NCBI RefSeq assembly: GCF_019249795.2
Contig: NZ_CP156892.1
Coordinates: 62,001-126,000 of the forward strand
Direction of reading: 5' to 3'
DNA: 64,000 nucleotides
Source of the DNA: Segatella copri
GTDB lineage: Bacteria; Bacteroidota; Bacteroidia; Bacteroidales; Bacteroidaceae
A program made the position numbers and the translations under genes. Positions 16,810 through 25,947 of this stretch are shown piece by piece. The notes beneath the pieces are model-generated. The model saw only the letters and a list, made by a program, of their open reading frames with translations, did not search any database and was not told the origin of the DNA. How positions within the stretch are numbered: position 1 is the stretch's first letter; every line of letters begins with the position of its first letter.

Positions 16810-16911
16810 CAGGTGGCTCAAGAACGGGCTGAAGGCCCAAAAGCTCCTAGCCCAGGGCAGCGCCCTGGGTACACTCGCAGTCAACAATGCGCCCTGCAAG
16901 GGCAAAAGCTT
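16810..16911. repeat. Palindromic REP-like repeat, copy 1 (left border of the defence island)
   Basis: About 100 nt containing three nested palindromes: GGGCTGAAGGCCC, CCCAGGGCAGCGCCCTGGG and GCCCTGCAAGGGC. A second copy in inverted orientation lies at 26621-26720; about 54 of 58 central bases match. Similar GC-rich REP-like elements are dispersed in Bacteroidota genomes as far as I recall. Confidence 0.85.
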
Positions 16912-16962
16912 CGTATAATATTTTTACTCCTAGCAAGCATTCATAAATACTTCGGGATTAGT

Positions 16963-17238
16963 TTATACGAGTTTCTGAAGCTTACACTCCAGTATTACAG
17001 CAGATTCTCTATCAACCATTAAATCATATAATTCCTGGTCTATTTCTGCATAAGCAAAAACATCACGCAAAGACTTTACACTTGAAAGAACGATATGATT
17101 ATCTTTTATGATACCTCGCTGGCAAAGATTTAAAATAGCCAAGAGCAAAAGAGGCTTATGCGGAGCTTTTACGCCCCGCATAAGCGCCCTTTTCATCTTT
17201 TCAAAAGCACCCAGATAATAGTCTATATCTTTATCCAT
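16963..17238 (-). CDS. N-terminal fragment of a PHKPLLLL-type HNH endonuclease (probably truncated)
   Basis: The ATG at 17238 is preferred to a TTG six bases upstream. The 91-residue product contains APHKPLLLLAILNL followed by HIVLSSVKSLRDVFAYA. This signature starts the N-terminal domain of many HNH restriction endonucleases, including sulfur-binding (ScoMcrA-like) ones. Complete proteins are some 250-500 residues with a C-terminal HNH domain, which is absent. The frame stops 51 nt from the palindromic repeat, suggesting truncation. It follows the DndE-HerA gene by 2 nt and is the last gene of the operon. Confidence 0.7.
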   Translation of the reverse strand: MDKDIDYYLGAFEKMKRALMRGVKAPHKPLLLLAILNLCQRGIIKDNHIVLSSVKSLRDVFAYAEIDQELYDLMVDRESAVILECKLQKLV

Positions 17239-17240
17239 TA

Positions 17241-18839
17241 TCAAATAAGATGAGTAACCTTAATTTTCTTCCAATGTTTGCCGATGCCGAGGGTCATAGC
17301 CTGAGTATCCTTGGTTATCAGTTCACCCTTCTGCAAACCAGCAATAGCTTGCTTCAGCTCCTGCAGAGCCATACCACTCACACCAAACAAATCTTTCAAC
17401 ACTCCATCATTCTGTTGCTGTTGCTTCATAATGAGAGGATATTGGGCATTGGCATAGAAATCAAAAGAGGCTTTCTTAAACGAATCCATATTCTGTGTAG
17501 CAAGGATGATGCTCATACCCTTGTTTCTACCCACAGCTATCAAGTTCTGTAAAGGCTTGTTTTCGAAACCAAGCATATAGTGAGCCTCATCAATGATGGT
17601 GAAATGGCGTAGTTCCACCCTGTCCTCATTCTTTGCCTGTGGAGGCAGTTGCTCATAGATATTGTTCAACTTAGATGTCACGAAATATACGATAGCCTTT
17701 GCCATGATACCTTCCTTGTCAAACTTTCCTAAATTGATAATATAACAACCTTTCACCAAATCTACCTTGTCTTCCTCTGCAAAAATATTATTCAGAATCA
17801 ACTGGTTTAAGACTGATTTTACACTATCCATATCACCCTGTTTCTTCTCGGGCATCAACATCGTATAATGATCAAAAACTTCCTGAAAGGTGATTGGTTT
17901 CTGGTTCTTCGCCTTGTAGGCTTTGATGATAGCTTCGCTCAGTCTGTTATCCATCAAAGCACCAATCTTAGCGGAAGATATAGCACAGATGGCATTTGCC
18001 AAGGTCGTGGAATACAGGTGGATTTCATTGACAGGTCTGCCAGTAAAGTCCTTGAACGGAGTAAACGGCAAAGGTTTCTCCATCGGATTCAAGATGGCAG
18101 AGGAATCGGTCTCAAACTTCGACAGCCAATCGGCATGGGCTGGATCAGAGAACTCCCCCTTGTAATCGAACAAGAGAAAGTTGACAGGATAGTAGGTATC
18201 AGCCGATGCCATTCTGATTTGGTTGATGAGGACAGCCAGCAAATTTGACTTTCCTGAACCAGTAGTTCCTGCCACCAATATCTGCGTATTGGCGATGGCT
18301 GTACTATTAATATCGAGGGCAGCATCCATGCCATTCTCGTATTGTCCGACATAGAGATTCAGCTCAGGAATATCCATCAACGACTTGCCACCTCGCAACG
18401 GACTGTAGTGCAACCACTCATCTATGCCACCTTCTTCCATCAAGATGTTCTTGCCTCTCATCATCTCACTAAAGAGCACCTTGCTCAGAAACGTTGAGTT
18501 CTGCCAGTCGGCATCAATGTCGCAATAACGCATTTTAATAAGAGCCACGAAAACTTCCTTTATGTTCGACTTGGTAAAGAACGAACCACCCAATGGCTGC
18601 ATACCAGCTGAGGTTTGAAGTTCCTCTACCTTTGCCTTGCTCCTTGGCGTCTTATCGCTCAATCCAACGAGGAGGCAGATTCGCATAACCGTAGTAAAGT
18701 TCAGTACTACAGGGCGAACCATATCTGAGTAATCCGAAAGGTTTAGTTTCTGCTCGATAGCATATTTCACTTCTTCAAGCAAATCATGAGTTCCCTCCAG
18801 AATTCTCATTCCCTCAAGTTTTATATCTTGTACATTCAT
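17241..18839 (-). CDS. DndE-like domain fused to HerA/FtsK-type ATPase
   Basis: The 532-residue protein has two parts. Residues about 30-110 resemble DndE (NFTTVMRICLLVGLS through SNIKEVFVALIKMRY, matching the DndE pattern R-I-x-x-x-L-x-L ... F-V-A-L-x-K). Residues about 165-532 form a HerA-like motor with Walker A GTTGSGKS (191-198), Walker B IIDEAH (415-420) and ATQN (447-450). HerA-like hexamers translocate on DNA. The fusion, 5 nt downstream of the DndD-like gene, suggests a DNA-scanning or restriction motor. Cellular role is inferred from context. Confidence 0.8.
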   Translation of the reverse strand: MNVQDIKLEGMRILEGTHDLLEEVKYAIEQKLNLSDYSDMVRPVVLNFTTVMRICLLVGLSDKTPRSKAKVEELQTSAGMQPLGGSFFTKSNIKEVFVALIKMRYCDIDADWQNSTFLSKVLFSEMMRGKNILMEEGGIDEWLHYSPLRGGKSLMDIPELNLYVGQYENGMDAALDINSTAIANTQILVAGTTGSGKSNLLAVLINQIRMASADTYYPVNFLLFDYKGEFSDPAHADWLSKFETDSSAILNPMEKPLPFTPFKDFTGRPVNEIHLYSTTLANAICAISSAKIGALMDNRLSEAIIKAYKAKNQKPITFQEVFDHYTMLMPEKKQGDMDSVKSVLNQLILNNIFAEEDKVDLVKGCYIINLGKFDKEGIMAKAIVYFVTSKLNNIYEQLPPQAKNEDRVELRHFTIIDEAHYMLGFENKPLQNLIAVGRNKGMSIILATQNMDSFKKASFDFYANAQYPLIMKQQQQNDGVLKDLFGVSGMALQELKQAIAGLQKGELITKDTQAMTLGIGKHWKKIKVTHLI

Positions 18840-18844
18840 TTCTT

Positions 18845-20860
18845 CTAGAAATCGTAAATTTGTAATCCAAAGTAATCCTCACTTACCGTGGTACACTGTT
18901 GTTCCTGGTCTCTATGCAAGGTATAGGTCCTTGCCACGTATGCCACGATTTTCTTGAAATCCGTCTCGGTAGTGATCTCCGTATCCGTACTGAGCAAAAT
19001 AGTTTGATGAGCCAGGTCTGGGAAGTATCGATTGATGATTACCTCTCGGCTCTCCTTGTCGAGTACCCCCATCACGGTGTCTATCATCACAGGCGGGTCG
19101 TAGTCACCCAACTCATACAGCACTTTCAAGAGAACTTGCATCACCGTCTGCTTGGCACCGGCATTCAACTGGCTCAGATAAATCTCGTTGCCATTCTTGT
19201 GGAATATCTTGAAGGATGTTTCCTCAGAATCATCGGCTGACAATTCTACCCTACCGATATAGCCAGCATAAATCACCAAGTTGATGTTCAACTGCTCCTT
19301 CATCATGCGTTCAATGCTCGCCTTCTTGGCTTGCAGCAATTTTCTCGACAGGGTCTTGAAGAAACCAGGCAACTTGCAAAGCATGTCATACTGTGGATCT
19401 GGCACTTGCGGCATATCATAATCGTAAGTGGAGATTTTCTTCTCCAGTTCCTTGATGCTTGCTTTCTTCTCTGCTATCTTGGCTTTTATTTCCTCTATTC
19501 TTCGGTCGTTGGCCTCATAGAGTTCGATGATGCTATAGTCGCTTCCTGTCAAGGCTCGCTTATACTCTTCGAGTTGCTCTTTTTTCTTTGGCATGTCCAC
19601 CAGTTCAAGATCCAAATTCTCACGTCGCTCATCCAGGGCTATATAAGGATTTGAATAGGATTGCTGCACGAGATTCTTCAGCACGCTGACATCCTTGTCG
19701 CTCAGATAGCTAAACTTGTCGTTGTAGTCTTCGCTCGCATCTTGTGCCTTTTTGATTTCAGCTATAATCTCCGAGATAGACACCTCGGCAAGTTGTGGAT
19801 ACTTTGCTTTCAATAGTTCCACCACTTCTTGCGTCACCTTTTCTATCTGTTGGTCGTTCAAGATGTTTCCCCTTGCCGAAGCCACCTGCTCCTTCTCGTT
19901 CAGAATGAGTTCCACTTCCGTACTGATGATGTTGGCTACTTTCGGCAGGAAGACTCTCAGTTCCAAGTCCTTCGAGATAGCCTCGGCATCCTGTCTGTAT
20001 TCCTTCTCCTTCTGATAGTAACAGTTGATGCTCTCCTCTATCTGGCGCATCTTGTCACGAATCACATCATCCGAGTTCCGTCCCTCCTTCAGTTGCTCAT
20101 ACTGCTGCTTATGATCATTAGCATAGTTCAAAGCTTCGTTGTAGGCATCGTTAAGACTTGCCACATCCCTTTCCAGCTCCACCTTCTGTTTGGTCAGTTT
20201 CAAGTATTCGGCACGCAGGTTTTCGTTCTCCAAGCGTTCCGCCTTCTTCTCATCAAGATAAGCCGAGGCTGCATTTTGCAACTGAGTGTATTTATTGAAA
20301 CCCATCACCGAATTGATGTTCTTCATGATGAGCTTGTTGATTTGTTCTTCCTTCACGAGATCAGAAGTCTTCATAGCATCAAAGAGGAAATAGTTGCTCA
20401 ATTCAGCAGGCAGATTGGCAGAAATAATCTTGTTGACTATCGCTTCATTGGTGCTGCGTTGGATAGCTGTGGAACCAGAACCGTAAGGATAACTGTTACC
20501 ATTCATATTGAGCACGTTGCTCTCCTGTATCTTGCCATCCACAAACCGATAGGCACGACACAACCGATAAGGCGTTTCTTGCCCCAAAACCATCCCAGAG
20601 AAAGTAATCTCCAACATGATGGTCTTGCCTTCTATACCGCTCTCGTTCTTTACCCCCGAATTGAAGATTTCCTCAAACTGGCGCTTGTTGGATATCTTCA
20701 ATCCATAGAGTGCAGAATAGATGGCATCGAAGAGCGTAGTTTTACCACAACCGTTGGCACCACCTATCAAGATGATGGGACGGTCGCTCGTTACCTCTAA
20801 GTTTAAGTCCAACCTTCTGTAGGTCTTATAATTTTCTATGTAGATACGCTTCAGTTTCAT
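18845..20860 (-). CDS. DndD-like SMC/RecN-family ATPase
   Basis: The 671-residue protein starts MKLKRIYIENYKTYRRLDLN, with Walker A GGANGCGKTT (33-42). A long central coiled coil spans about 200-480 and holds AERLENENLRAEYLKLTKQK. The C-terminal half-site has an LNAGAKQ signature and Walker B VMIDTVMGVLD. The layout matches DndD of DNA phosphorothioation systems, an SMC-like ATPase. No DndA, DndC or DndB is encoded nearby, so sulfur insertion is unlikely; here it probably serves a methylation-based system. The start shares TAATG with the upstream gene stop. Confidence 0.85.
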   Translation of the reverse strand: MKLKRIYIENYKTYRRLDLNLEVTSDRPIILIGGANGCGKTTLFDAIYSALYGLKISNKRQFEEIFNSGVKNESGIEGKTIMLEITFSGMVLGQETPYRLCRAYRFVDGKIQESNVLNMNGNSYPYGSGSTAIQRSTNEAIVNKIISANLPAELSNYFLFDAMKTSDLVKEEQINKLIMKNINSVMGFNKYTQLQNAASAYLDEKKAERLENENLRAEYLKLTKQKVELERDVASLNDAYNEALNYANDHKQQYEQLKEGRNSDDVIRDKMRQIEESINCYYQKEKEYRQDAEAISKDLELRVFLPKVANIISTEVELILNEKEQVASARGNILNDQQIEKVTQEVVELLKAKYPQLAEVSISEIIAEIKKAQDASEDYNDKFSYLSDKDVSVLKNLVQQSYSNPYIALDERRENLDLELVDMPKKKEQLEEYKRALTGSDYSIIELYEANDRRIEEIKAKIAEKKASIKELEKKISTYDYDMPQVPDPQYDMLCKLPGFFKTLSRKLLQAKKASIERMMKEQLNINLVIYAGYIGRVELSADDSEETSFKIFHKNGNEIYLSQLNAGAKQTVMQVLLKVLYELGDYDPPVMIDTVMGVLDKESREVIINRYFPDLAHQTILLSTDTEITTETDFKKIVAYVARTYTLHRDQEQQCTTVSEDYFGLQIYDF

Positions 20861-21084
20861 TACTTCTTAATTTCTTTGAGAGCCTTCTTGAGTATTTTCG
20901 TCACCTTCTTTTCCTCAAGACTTGACTCATTTTGGTTATTACGCTCTTCATGGAAAGGCTTGAGGATATAATCCTTGAGCCATTCCGCATCTATACCTTC
21001 AGATTGGCATGCACTCTCTATGAGTTGCATGTCTTCCTGCCTGATTCCATAGTTCAGGAATGTTCTGTCCAAGCTTTTCTTCAT
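20860..21084 (-). CDS. Small protein associated with DNA-modification systems
   Basis: 74 residues, predicted helical, with LNYGIRQEDMQLIESACQSE, WLKDYILKPFHEE and a lysine-rich C-terminus. I recall similar small proteins annotated as DNA modification system-associated, found between Res-type and DndD-type genes, but cannot verify this here. It is translationally coupled to the DndD-like gene and lies 29 nt after res. A bridging or regulatory role is inference. Confidence 0.65.
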   Translation of the reverse strand: MKKSLDRTFLNYGIRQEDMQLIESACQSEGIDAEWLKDYILKPFHEERNNQNESSLEEKKVTKILKKALKEIKK

Positions 21085-21113
21085 ACCTTATTATATATGA
21101 TTACCTTATTATA

Positions 21114-23486
21114 TTATAGGGTTTCCAGATGCAATGCCGACCACCCATCTATATTGTCTGTGTTCTCGATAACGCCTCCAGGATAATACCAGTTGCTCGT
21201 ACCCTCGTCTTTGATGAGCACGCCACCCACAATCTTCTTGTCTGTAGCTTGATAGCTGGAGATGTAATCCAAGAGGGCATTGTTCTTTTCTGGCGCATCC
21301 GCATCGCTGCCCTTGGTTTTGGTGTCGAAGAGGCAGATGGTACCCGACTTCAATCTGACGATGAAATCCACATAGAAACAACGTTTTCTACTTCCCGAAT
21401 CCGTATAAGGCACGGCGAAATGCTGCTTTCCCTCGTCTCCATTCTTGTACCACCACTCCACATATTCCATCTTGTCATCCAACCAACGCGCAAACTCTTG
21501 CTCGGGTCTCGATGCCGTAATCTGCTCAAAATAAGGATACAAGGCATGGTTGAAGATTTCGCCTTCCGTGGTTCTCACCATTGCCGCATTATAGAGACGA
21601 GTCTCCGGCACTTGCCATACAGACTGCTGATATTCCATCGTCATCTCCTTGCTATTTCTCTTCAGCGTAGCCTCGTAGGTAACCAACGCCTTGCGTATCA
21701 GTTCCTCGAAGCGCGGACGGTTCTGATGATAGAGCACCACCTTAGGCACATCCATCGAAAAGACTTGCAGGTATTCCTCCAAGGCACTCTCGATGGCTCC
21801 TTGCAAGACTGGCGTACTGTCAAATTTGGAGAACCCACCAACATTCTTACGGCAGAACAGCGTAAAGAGATTCTGCAATTCTGATGCGTTCAGAGCCAAC
21901 CTTGCCTTGTCTGTTATCTCCACGATACCCGAGTCACCCGTCAATGGGGTGTCCTTCGGGATTGCCACCAAGATTCTTGATACATCGGTCTGCACGCCAT
22001 GTCGCTTGGCATTGTAGCGATTCAACTTGATTTTGGCATCCATGTCTGCCTCCTTTTTTTTCATCTCGTCAGCATCCTCTGTCTCACCATCATCCTCAAA
22101 GAAATCTTCTGCAGAGAAGAGCAACAACGGGTTTTGTTCCCATTCCCGTTCCATGGTCTTATAGAAGATGCTGCGGAACTGGGAGCCCAAGCGGTTTCTT
22201 GTTGCCCCATGCTTATCCGTATAATAAGAACGGAGCGTGATGTTCGGCAAGTCTTTCTTGCGATTGGCGTAGAGGGTGCTGATATAGTTCATGTCATCTC
22301 CCACAATATTAATCATGTCTGCCGAAAGGTCGGTATAAACATAACCGTAGTTCAGAATGTCGTTCTTATAAAAATGCTGCTCTGGCATTCGGAGTATTCG
22401 TCCCACGGTCTGAGTGGTAAAAGTCATGCTCTGCAATTCTCTGAATATCAGAAGGACAGAGGCACGAGGACAATCCCAGCCCAAGGCTATGGCCTGCTTG
22501 AACAGCAAGACCTCGGTAATATCATCAGGATGAGTGATATTCTGTAGATTGGGCGATTTATCTTTTGATAGCCATACAGCCAACCTGCCATTTGCCACGC
22601 TGATGTCGCAAACCTGTTCTAAGTAGGCTTGCATCTCCTCGGCGATAGTCTTGTCCTTCGACGACATAGATTCGCTGCTATCATTAGGCAACTGAATGAG
22701 CAATAACGGATTGATGCCATATTCCTTGTAAGCCTCAGCCAGTTCCTTTCGCTTTTCGAGAGCCTTCTTCAAGAGACGCTGGTTCACCGTAAGCTCCGAC
22801 TGTTCCTTACTGCTCTTTACATTCGGATTCAGTTCTATGCCCTTCTTAATCATTTCTTCATTGATTACATCTTGACGTTTCACAAGAACCGCATGATAGC
22901 TTTGGGTGACTGGTGTTGCTGATACACGAAGTTCTATGTGTGGCTGGATAGCTTGCAATACCATCTCGCTTTTCTTGGCATTACGTCCGGCAAACATGTG
23001 TTCCTCGTCTATGATAACCACCACTGGCAGATGCTGCTCTATCTTGGTCTTCCGTATCAGTTCGTAGAGCGTGCGGTTCTGCTCATTGTCACGAATCATG
23101 ACGGCATTATCCTTATTGATGCTCTCCCAGTTTAAAAAGAGCACATCGCCAGGATGCAGACCATCCACATGATCACACTCATCAAACATAACAGGACGCA
23201 ACGACCTTCGTTCACTAAAGAAATTGCGCATGGAGCGATAACTCTGCTGATGCAACTTGTTAGGAGCAATCCAAACCCATGCTACACGAGAATATCGGCA
23301 CTGCCCATTCATAGGTAGGTCACGAGTCAGCTCATCCAGCAAGGTACTCACCATCACCGTTTTTCCTGCTCCTGTAGGAGCCTTGAATATCAACTTTTGG
23401 CGGTCTTCAGAATCATTGAGCATGTCAATCATCTTCTGTTTCAGTTCACGCACCGCCTTTTTCTGGTAATCTCGTAGTTCTATCAT
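21114..23486 (-). CDS. Type III restriction-like Res subunit: SF2 helicase with C-terminal PD-(D/E)xK nuclease
   Basis: The 790-residue protein has the SF2 motifs YQKKAV (Q-motif side), Walker A APTGAGKT (36-43), DEEH (160-163), SATP (189-192) and, in the second RecA domain, QAIALGWDCPRAS and QTVGRILRMPE. A C-terminal nuclease motif FYVDFIV...FDTK (Asp707; Asp721-Thr-Lys723) fits PD-(D/E)xK. This is the layout of type III Res and related DNA-cleaving helicases. It lies 13 nt downstream of mod, so it probably restricts DNA that the Mod enzyme has not methylated. Confidence 0.9.
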   Translation of the reverse strand: MIELRDYQKKAVRELKQKMIDMLNDSEDRQKLIFKAPTGAGKTVMVSTLLDELTRDLPMNGQCRYSRVAWVWIAPNKLHQQSYRSMRNFFSERRSLRPVMFDECDHVDGLHPGDVLFLNWESINKDNAVMIRDNEQNRTLYELIRKTKIEQHLPVVVIIDEEHMFAGRNAKKSEMVLQAIQPHIELRVSATPVTQSYHAVLVKRQDVINEEMIKKGIELNPNVKSSKEQSELTVNQRLLKKALEKRKELAEAYKEYGINPLLLIQLPNDSSESMSSKDKTIAEEMQAYLEQVCDISVANGRLAVWLSKDKSPNLQNITHPDDITEVLLFKQAIALGWDCPRASVLLIFRELQSMTFTTQTVGRILRMPEQHFYKNDILNYGYVYTDLSADMINIVGDDMNYISTLYANRKKDLPNITLRSYYTDKHGATRNRLGSQFRSIFYKTMEREWEQNPLLLFSAEDFFEDDGETEDADEMKKKEADMDAKIKLNRYNAKRHGVQTDVSRILVAIPKDTPLTGDSGIVEITDKARLALNASELQNLFTLFCRKNVGGFSKFDSTPVLQGAIESALEEYLQVFSMDVPKVVLYHQNRPRFEELIRKALVTYEATLKRNSKEMTMEYQQSVWQVPETRLYNAAMVRTTEGEIFNHALYPYFEQITASRPEQEFARWLDDKMEYVEWWYKNGDEGKQHFAVPYTDSGSRKRCFYVDFIVRLKSGTICLFDTKTKGSDADAPEKNNALLDYISSYQATDKKIVGGVLIKDEGTSNWYYPGGVIENTDNIDGWSALHLETL

Positions 23487-23499
23487 TTTCGTTACCTCC

Positions 23500-25398
23500 T
23501 TAGTCTATTATGTCATTAGTAACATTATCTTCTTTCTCCTTCAACACATAATCATAGTCATCGCTGAGAGCTTCTTTCACAACCTCCTCGTTTTGCATGG
23601 CGAGTGCCTCGTTTTGCTGAAACTCTTTCATCATAGCCTCACTATACTTTTGCTTTGGCAGAATATCCGTTCCACCTTCTAAAGCTTGCAAGAAAGCATC
23701 TGGCATGGCACACAGTTCTATAACAGGCATGACTTTATGGAATTCGTCCTCATATGCGTATGCGCCATCACTATAAACATAAACCTTCAAAGGATTCTGC
23801 CTAGTCGCAACCTCAGCTATCATCGGAATGATAATACTGACTACACGCTCGTCGAGGACAACAAGCATCTGTCCAGCCTCATCCTTAAAATAGCGCAATA
23901 CGTTCTTCTTAAATTTCTTGCCTCCAAATGTTTCTTGCTCTTGATAGATATTGTTCTTGATGCAGAGAAGGTCAACAAGAGAAGCCATCAAGGCTCGACG
24001 ACTCTTACTGCTGCTTTGGTCACGAGGCACAAACTCTGTTTTATAATAACGAAGATTATTGCGAGTCAAGCCAGGGACTTCTTCACCCTTCTGGTTCGTA
24101 TAACCATTAATGACTCGTTTGTTTCGCTCGTAGGTTACTTTTTCGCAGATGTTATTCTCGTTGTTGGTCACTAAGATACATTTGCGATGACCGCCGTCTT
24201 CTGAGTTCAATTGCATCGTTGCATGGAGAGTAGTGCCTGAGCCAGCGAAGAAGTCGAGGATGGTGGAGTCCTTTGATGGCGTGAAATTTATAAGGTACTT
24301 AATTAAAGAAACTGGTTTGGGATAATCAAAGACCGTTTCTCCAAAGATTTCTTGGAGCTGTCTTCCAGCGTTTTCTGTTGTATCAACCCCTACATTAGAA
24401 TCTATAAAGTTTGGAGGAACCTCGGGGGAATAATTAGAACGCTTATAAGAAAGCACACCCTTAGCTGAAAGTTCTATATATAAACCTTCATCTATGTTTT
24501 TGTCCAAAGTATCTTGCAACCAAATAAACCTATTCTTAAACCTTACTTCATTAACATTCTTGCCATTTTCTATGACCAAATCATCCAACAACTCATTAGG
24601 GAACTTACTCGTCCCATAAACACCTGCTCTCAAAACTCCATCTTTTTTAGCACAAGTAATGCTATCTGCAGGAAAAGTCAGTATTTTAAAAGTATTCTGC
24701 GGCTTGGTAAAAGGATCATTACTTTTACTTACTTTACGAGTACCTTGGAAAGTATAATCATTTGCTGTTGTTTTCCAACAAAGAACATATTCTATTGTTC
24801 TCTTGATTTTCTTTGAAAGAGCTGGCGGAGTTGAAGACTTAAACCAATTCCATTGACCAACAAAGTTTTTTTCGGAAAAGATCTTATCACCTAGCAAACG
24901 TAAAGGTGCAACTTCATGTTCATCAATAGAAATGAATATTACTCCCTTTTCAGAAAGCAACTGCTTTGCAATTTTCAATCGTCTATTCATAAACGATGTC
25001 CATTTAGAATGGCGATAGCCATCTTCTTTATCTACAAAAGTGTCGTTGTAGATAAAGTCCTTATTACCAGTATTGTAAGGAGGATCGATATAAATTACAT
25101 CAATCTTCCCTGCATAAGCATAAGTAAGAGCAGCAAGAGCATTGAGGTTATCACCTTCTATCAACACATGATTAGGCGAACCTTCTGGCGCAGAATCCAA
25201 ACGCTTACTTTCGTCTTCAACAAAAACAGGAAGTTGGTCTTGCATGTCGTCCCAAGCCACTTCTGAGCTATCTTCCCACACAAGTCCATAATGCTTCTTC
25301 TCATTGATAACCTCCAACAAATCATGCTTTAACTCCTTATCTATCTGAAGTTCTAATATCTGTTGGCGCAAAGCACCCAAATCCATTTTCTTCGCCAT
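23500..25398 (-). CDS. Type III-like Mod subunit: beta-class N6-adenine DNA methyltransferase
   Basis: The 632-residue protein has LIEGDNLNAL (79-88), catalytic DPPY (105-108, in IDPPYNTGNKDF), a long central target-recognition region (about 165-350), and AdoMet-binding FAGSGTT (384-390). The order DPPY, TRD, FxGxG defines the beta class of type III Mod enzymes. Residues 1-75 carry an acidic N-terminal extension. It is the first gene of the operon and probably sets its sequence specificity. I see no long simple repeats in the gene that would indicate phase variation. Confidence 0.92.
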   Translation of the reverse strand: MAKKMDLGALRQQILELQIDKELKHDLLEVINEKKHYGLVWEDSSEVAWDDMQDQLPVFVEDESKRLDSAPEGSPNHVLIEGDNLNALAALTYAYAGKIDVIYIDPPYNTGNKDFIYNDTFVDKEDGYRHSKWTSFMNRRLKIAKQLLSEKGVIFISIDEHEVAPLRLLGDKIFSEKNFVGQWNWFKSSTPPALSKKIKRTIEYVLCWKTTANDYTFQGTRKVSKSNDPFTKPQNTFKILTFPADSITCAKKDGVLRAGVYGTSKFPNELLDDLVIENGKNVNEVRFKNRFIWLQDTLDKNIDEGLYIELSAKGVLSYKRSNYSPEVPPNFIDSNVGVDTTENAGRQLQEIFGETVFDYPKPVSLIKYLINFTPSKDSTILDFFAGSGTTLHATMQLNSEDGGHRKCILVTNNENNICEKVTYERNKRVINGYTNQKGEEVPGLTRNNLRYYKTEFVPRDQSSSKSRRALMASLVDLLCIKNNIYQEQETFGGKKFKKNVLRYFKDEAGQMLVVLDERVVSIIIPMIAEVATRQNPLKVYVYSDGAYAYEDEFHKVMPVIELCAMPDAFLQALEGGTDILPKQKYSEAMMKEFQQNEALAMQNEEVVKEALSDDYDYVLKEKEDNVTNDIID

Positions 25399-25822
25399 AA
25401 CGGTATACCTTCCTCCCCTTTTCCGTGCTCCACCGACTCCCTAAGTAGAGAAGATTATTAGAAACTGGATTGCTATTATAAAATGATGGCGTAGGAATCT
25501 GATTACCTTTAGCCCCATCCTTGCCTGTAGCGGCCCTGGAAAAGCCTTTCATGTCAAAGATAAGAAGCAACAGAAGCCTACGCCAAACAGGTATATATAT
25601 GATAGCACAGAGCGTACCCCCTCAGTCGAAGGGGCACACCTATGCCATGTGTATATACACAGTGGGTAGACGCCCACCGCAGTCTCATTCTGAACATGAT
25701 TTGAAATTTTCCAGGTTTCTACAGGTCAGAAGAAACGTCAAGCAAACGTCTTCAATTTAAAATAGGCCAAGCCATGGATTTTTACCTAGCCAGCGACTCA
25801 TCGCCAGCCATCCACAGCAAGA
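25399..25822 (-). other. Long structured leader / dispersed element upstream of the Mod operon
   Basis: Between the predicted transcription start (about 25822) and the mod start there are about 420 nt without a convincing gene but with several inverted repeats. TGGCGTAGG...CTG (25487-25501) pairs with CAG...CCTACGCCA (25571-25585) across about 70 nt. Smaller ones are CCCC...GGGG (25617-25635), TGTGTATATACACA (about 25648-25661) and GTGGG...CCCAC (about 25662-25678). It could be a conserved leader RNA or an inserted repeat element. Short open frames in it lack independent support. Confidence 0.45.
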
Positions 25823-25828
25823 CAACTG

Positions 25829-25836
25829 CAAAAGTA
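25829..25836 (-). promoter_or_regulatory. Promoter of the Mod-Res-DndD-HerA operon
   Basis: The minus-strand TACTTTTG box has a TTG 19 nt upstream of its TA, matching both the -33 and -7 elements of the Bacteroidota consensus. It is the only strong promoter seen upstream of mod. Confidence 0.65.
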
Positions 25837-25899
25837 CGAAAAAGAATTGGGTTCACAAAATTTTGGGTCTTTTTTCTTGCATATCTCATTTACTTTTCT

Positions 25900-25907
25900 T
25901 ATCTTTG
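25900..25907 (+). promoter_or_regulatory. TAnnTTTG -7 box for the 25948/DUF6169 pair
   Basis: TATCTTTG followed by CCACC, 40 nt upstream of the first start codon and divergent from the Mod operon promoter. Confidence 0.7.
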
Positions 25908-25947
25908 CCACCAAATAAATAACAATAACATTAAAAAGGAGGCTATT

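Noticed and set aside
19829..20800. 323-codon antisense frame inside the DndD-like gene
   Set aside because: Leu/Ile/Val/His-rich shadow of a coding gene on the other strand; no independent evidence.
17241..20860. DNA phosphorothioation (Dnd) system
   Set aside because: DndD- and DndE-like parts are present, but the sulfur-transfer genes DndA and DndC are absent and an adenine methyltransferase leads the operon.
25337..25570. 77-codon minus-strand frame overlapping the mod start
   Set aside because: It overlaps the mod gene in another frame and lies in a region full of inverted repeats; treated as part of a structured leader.
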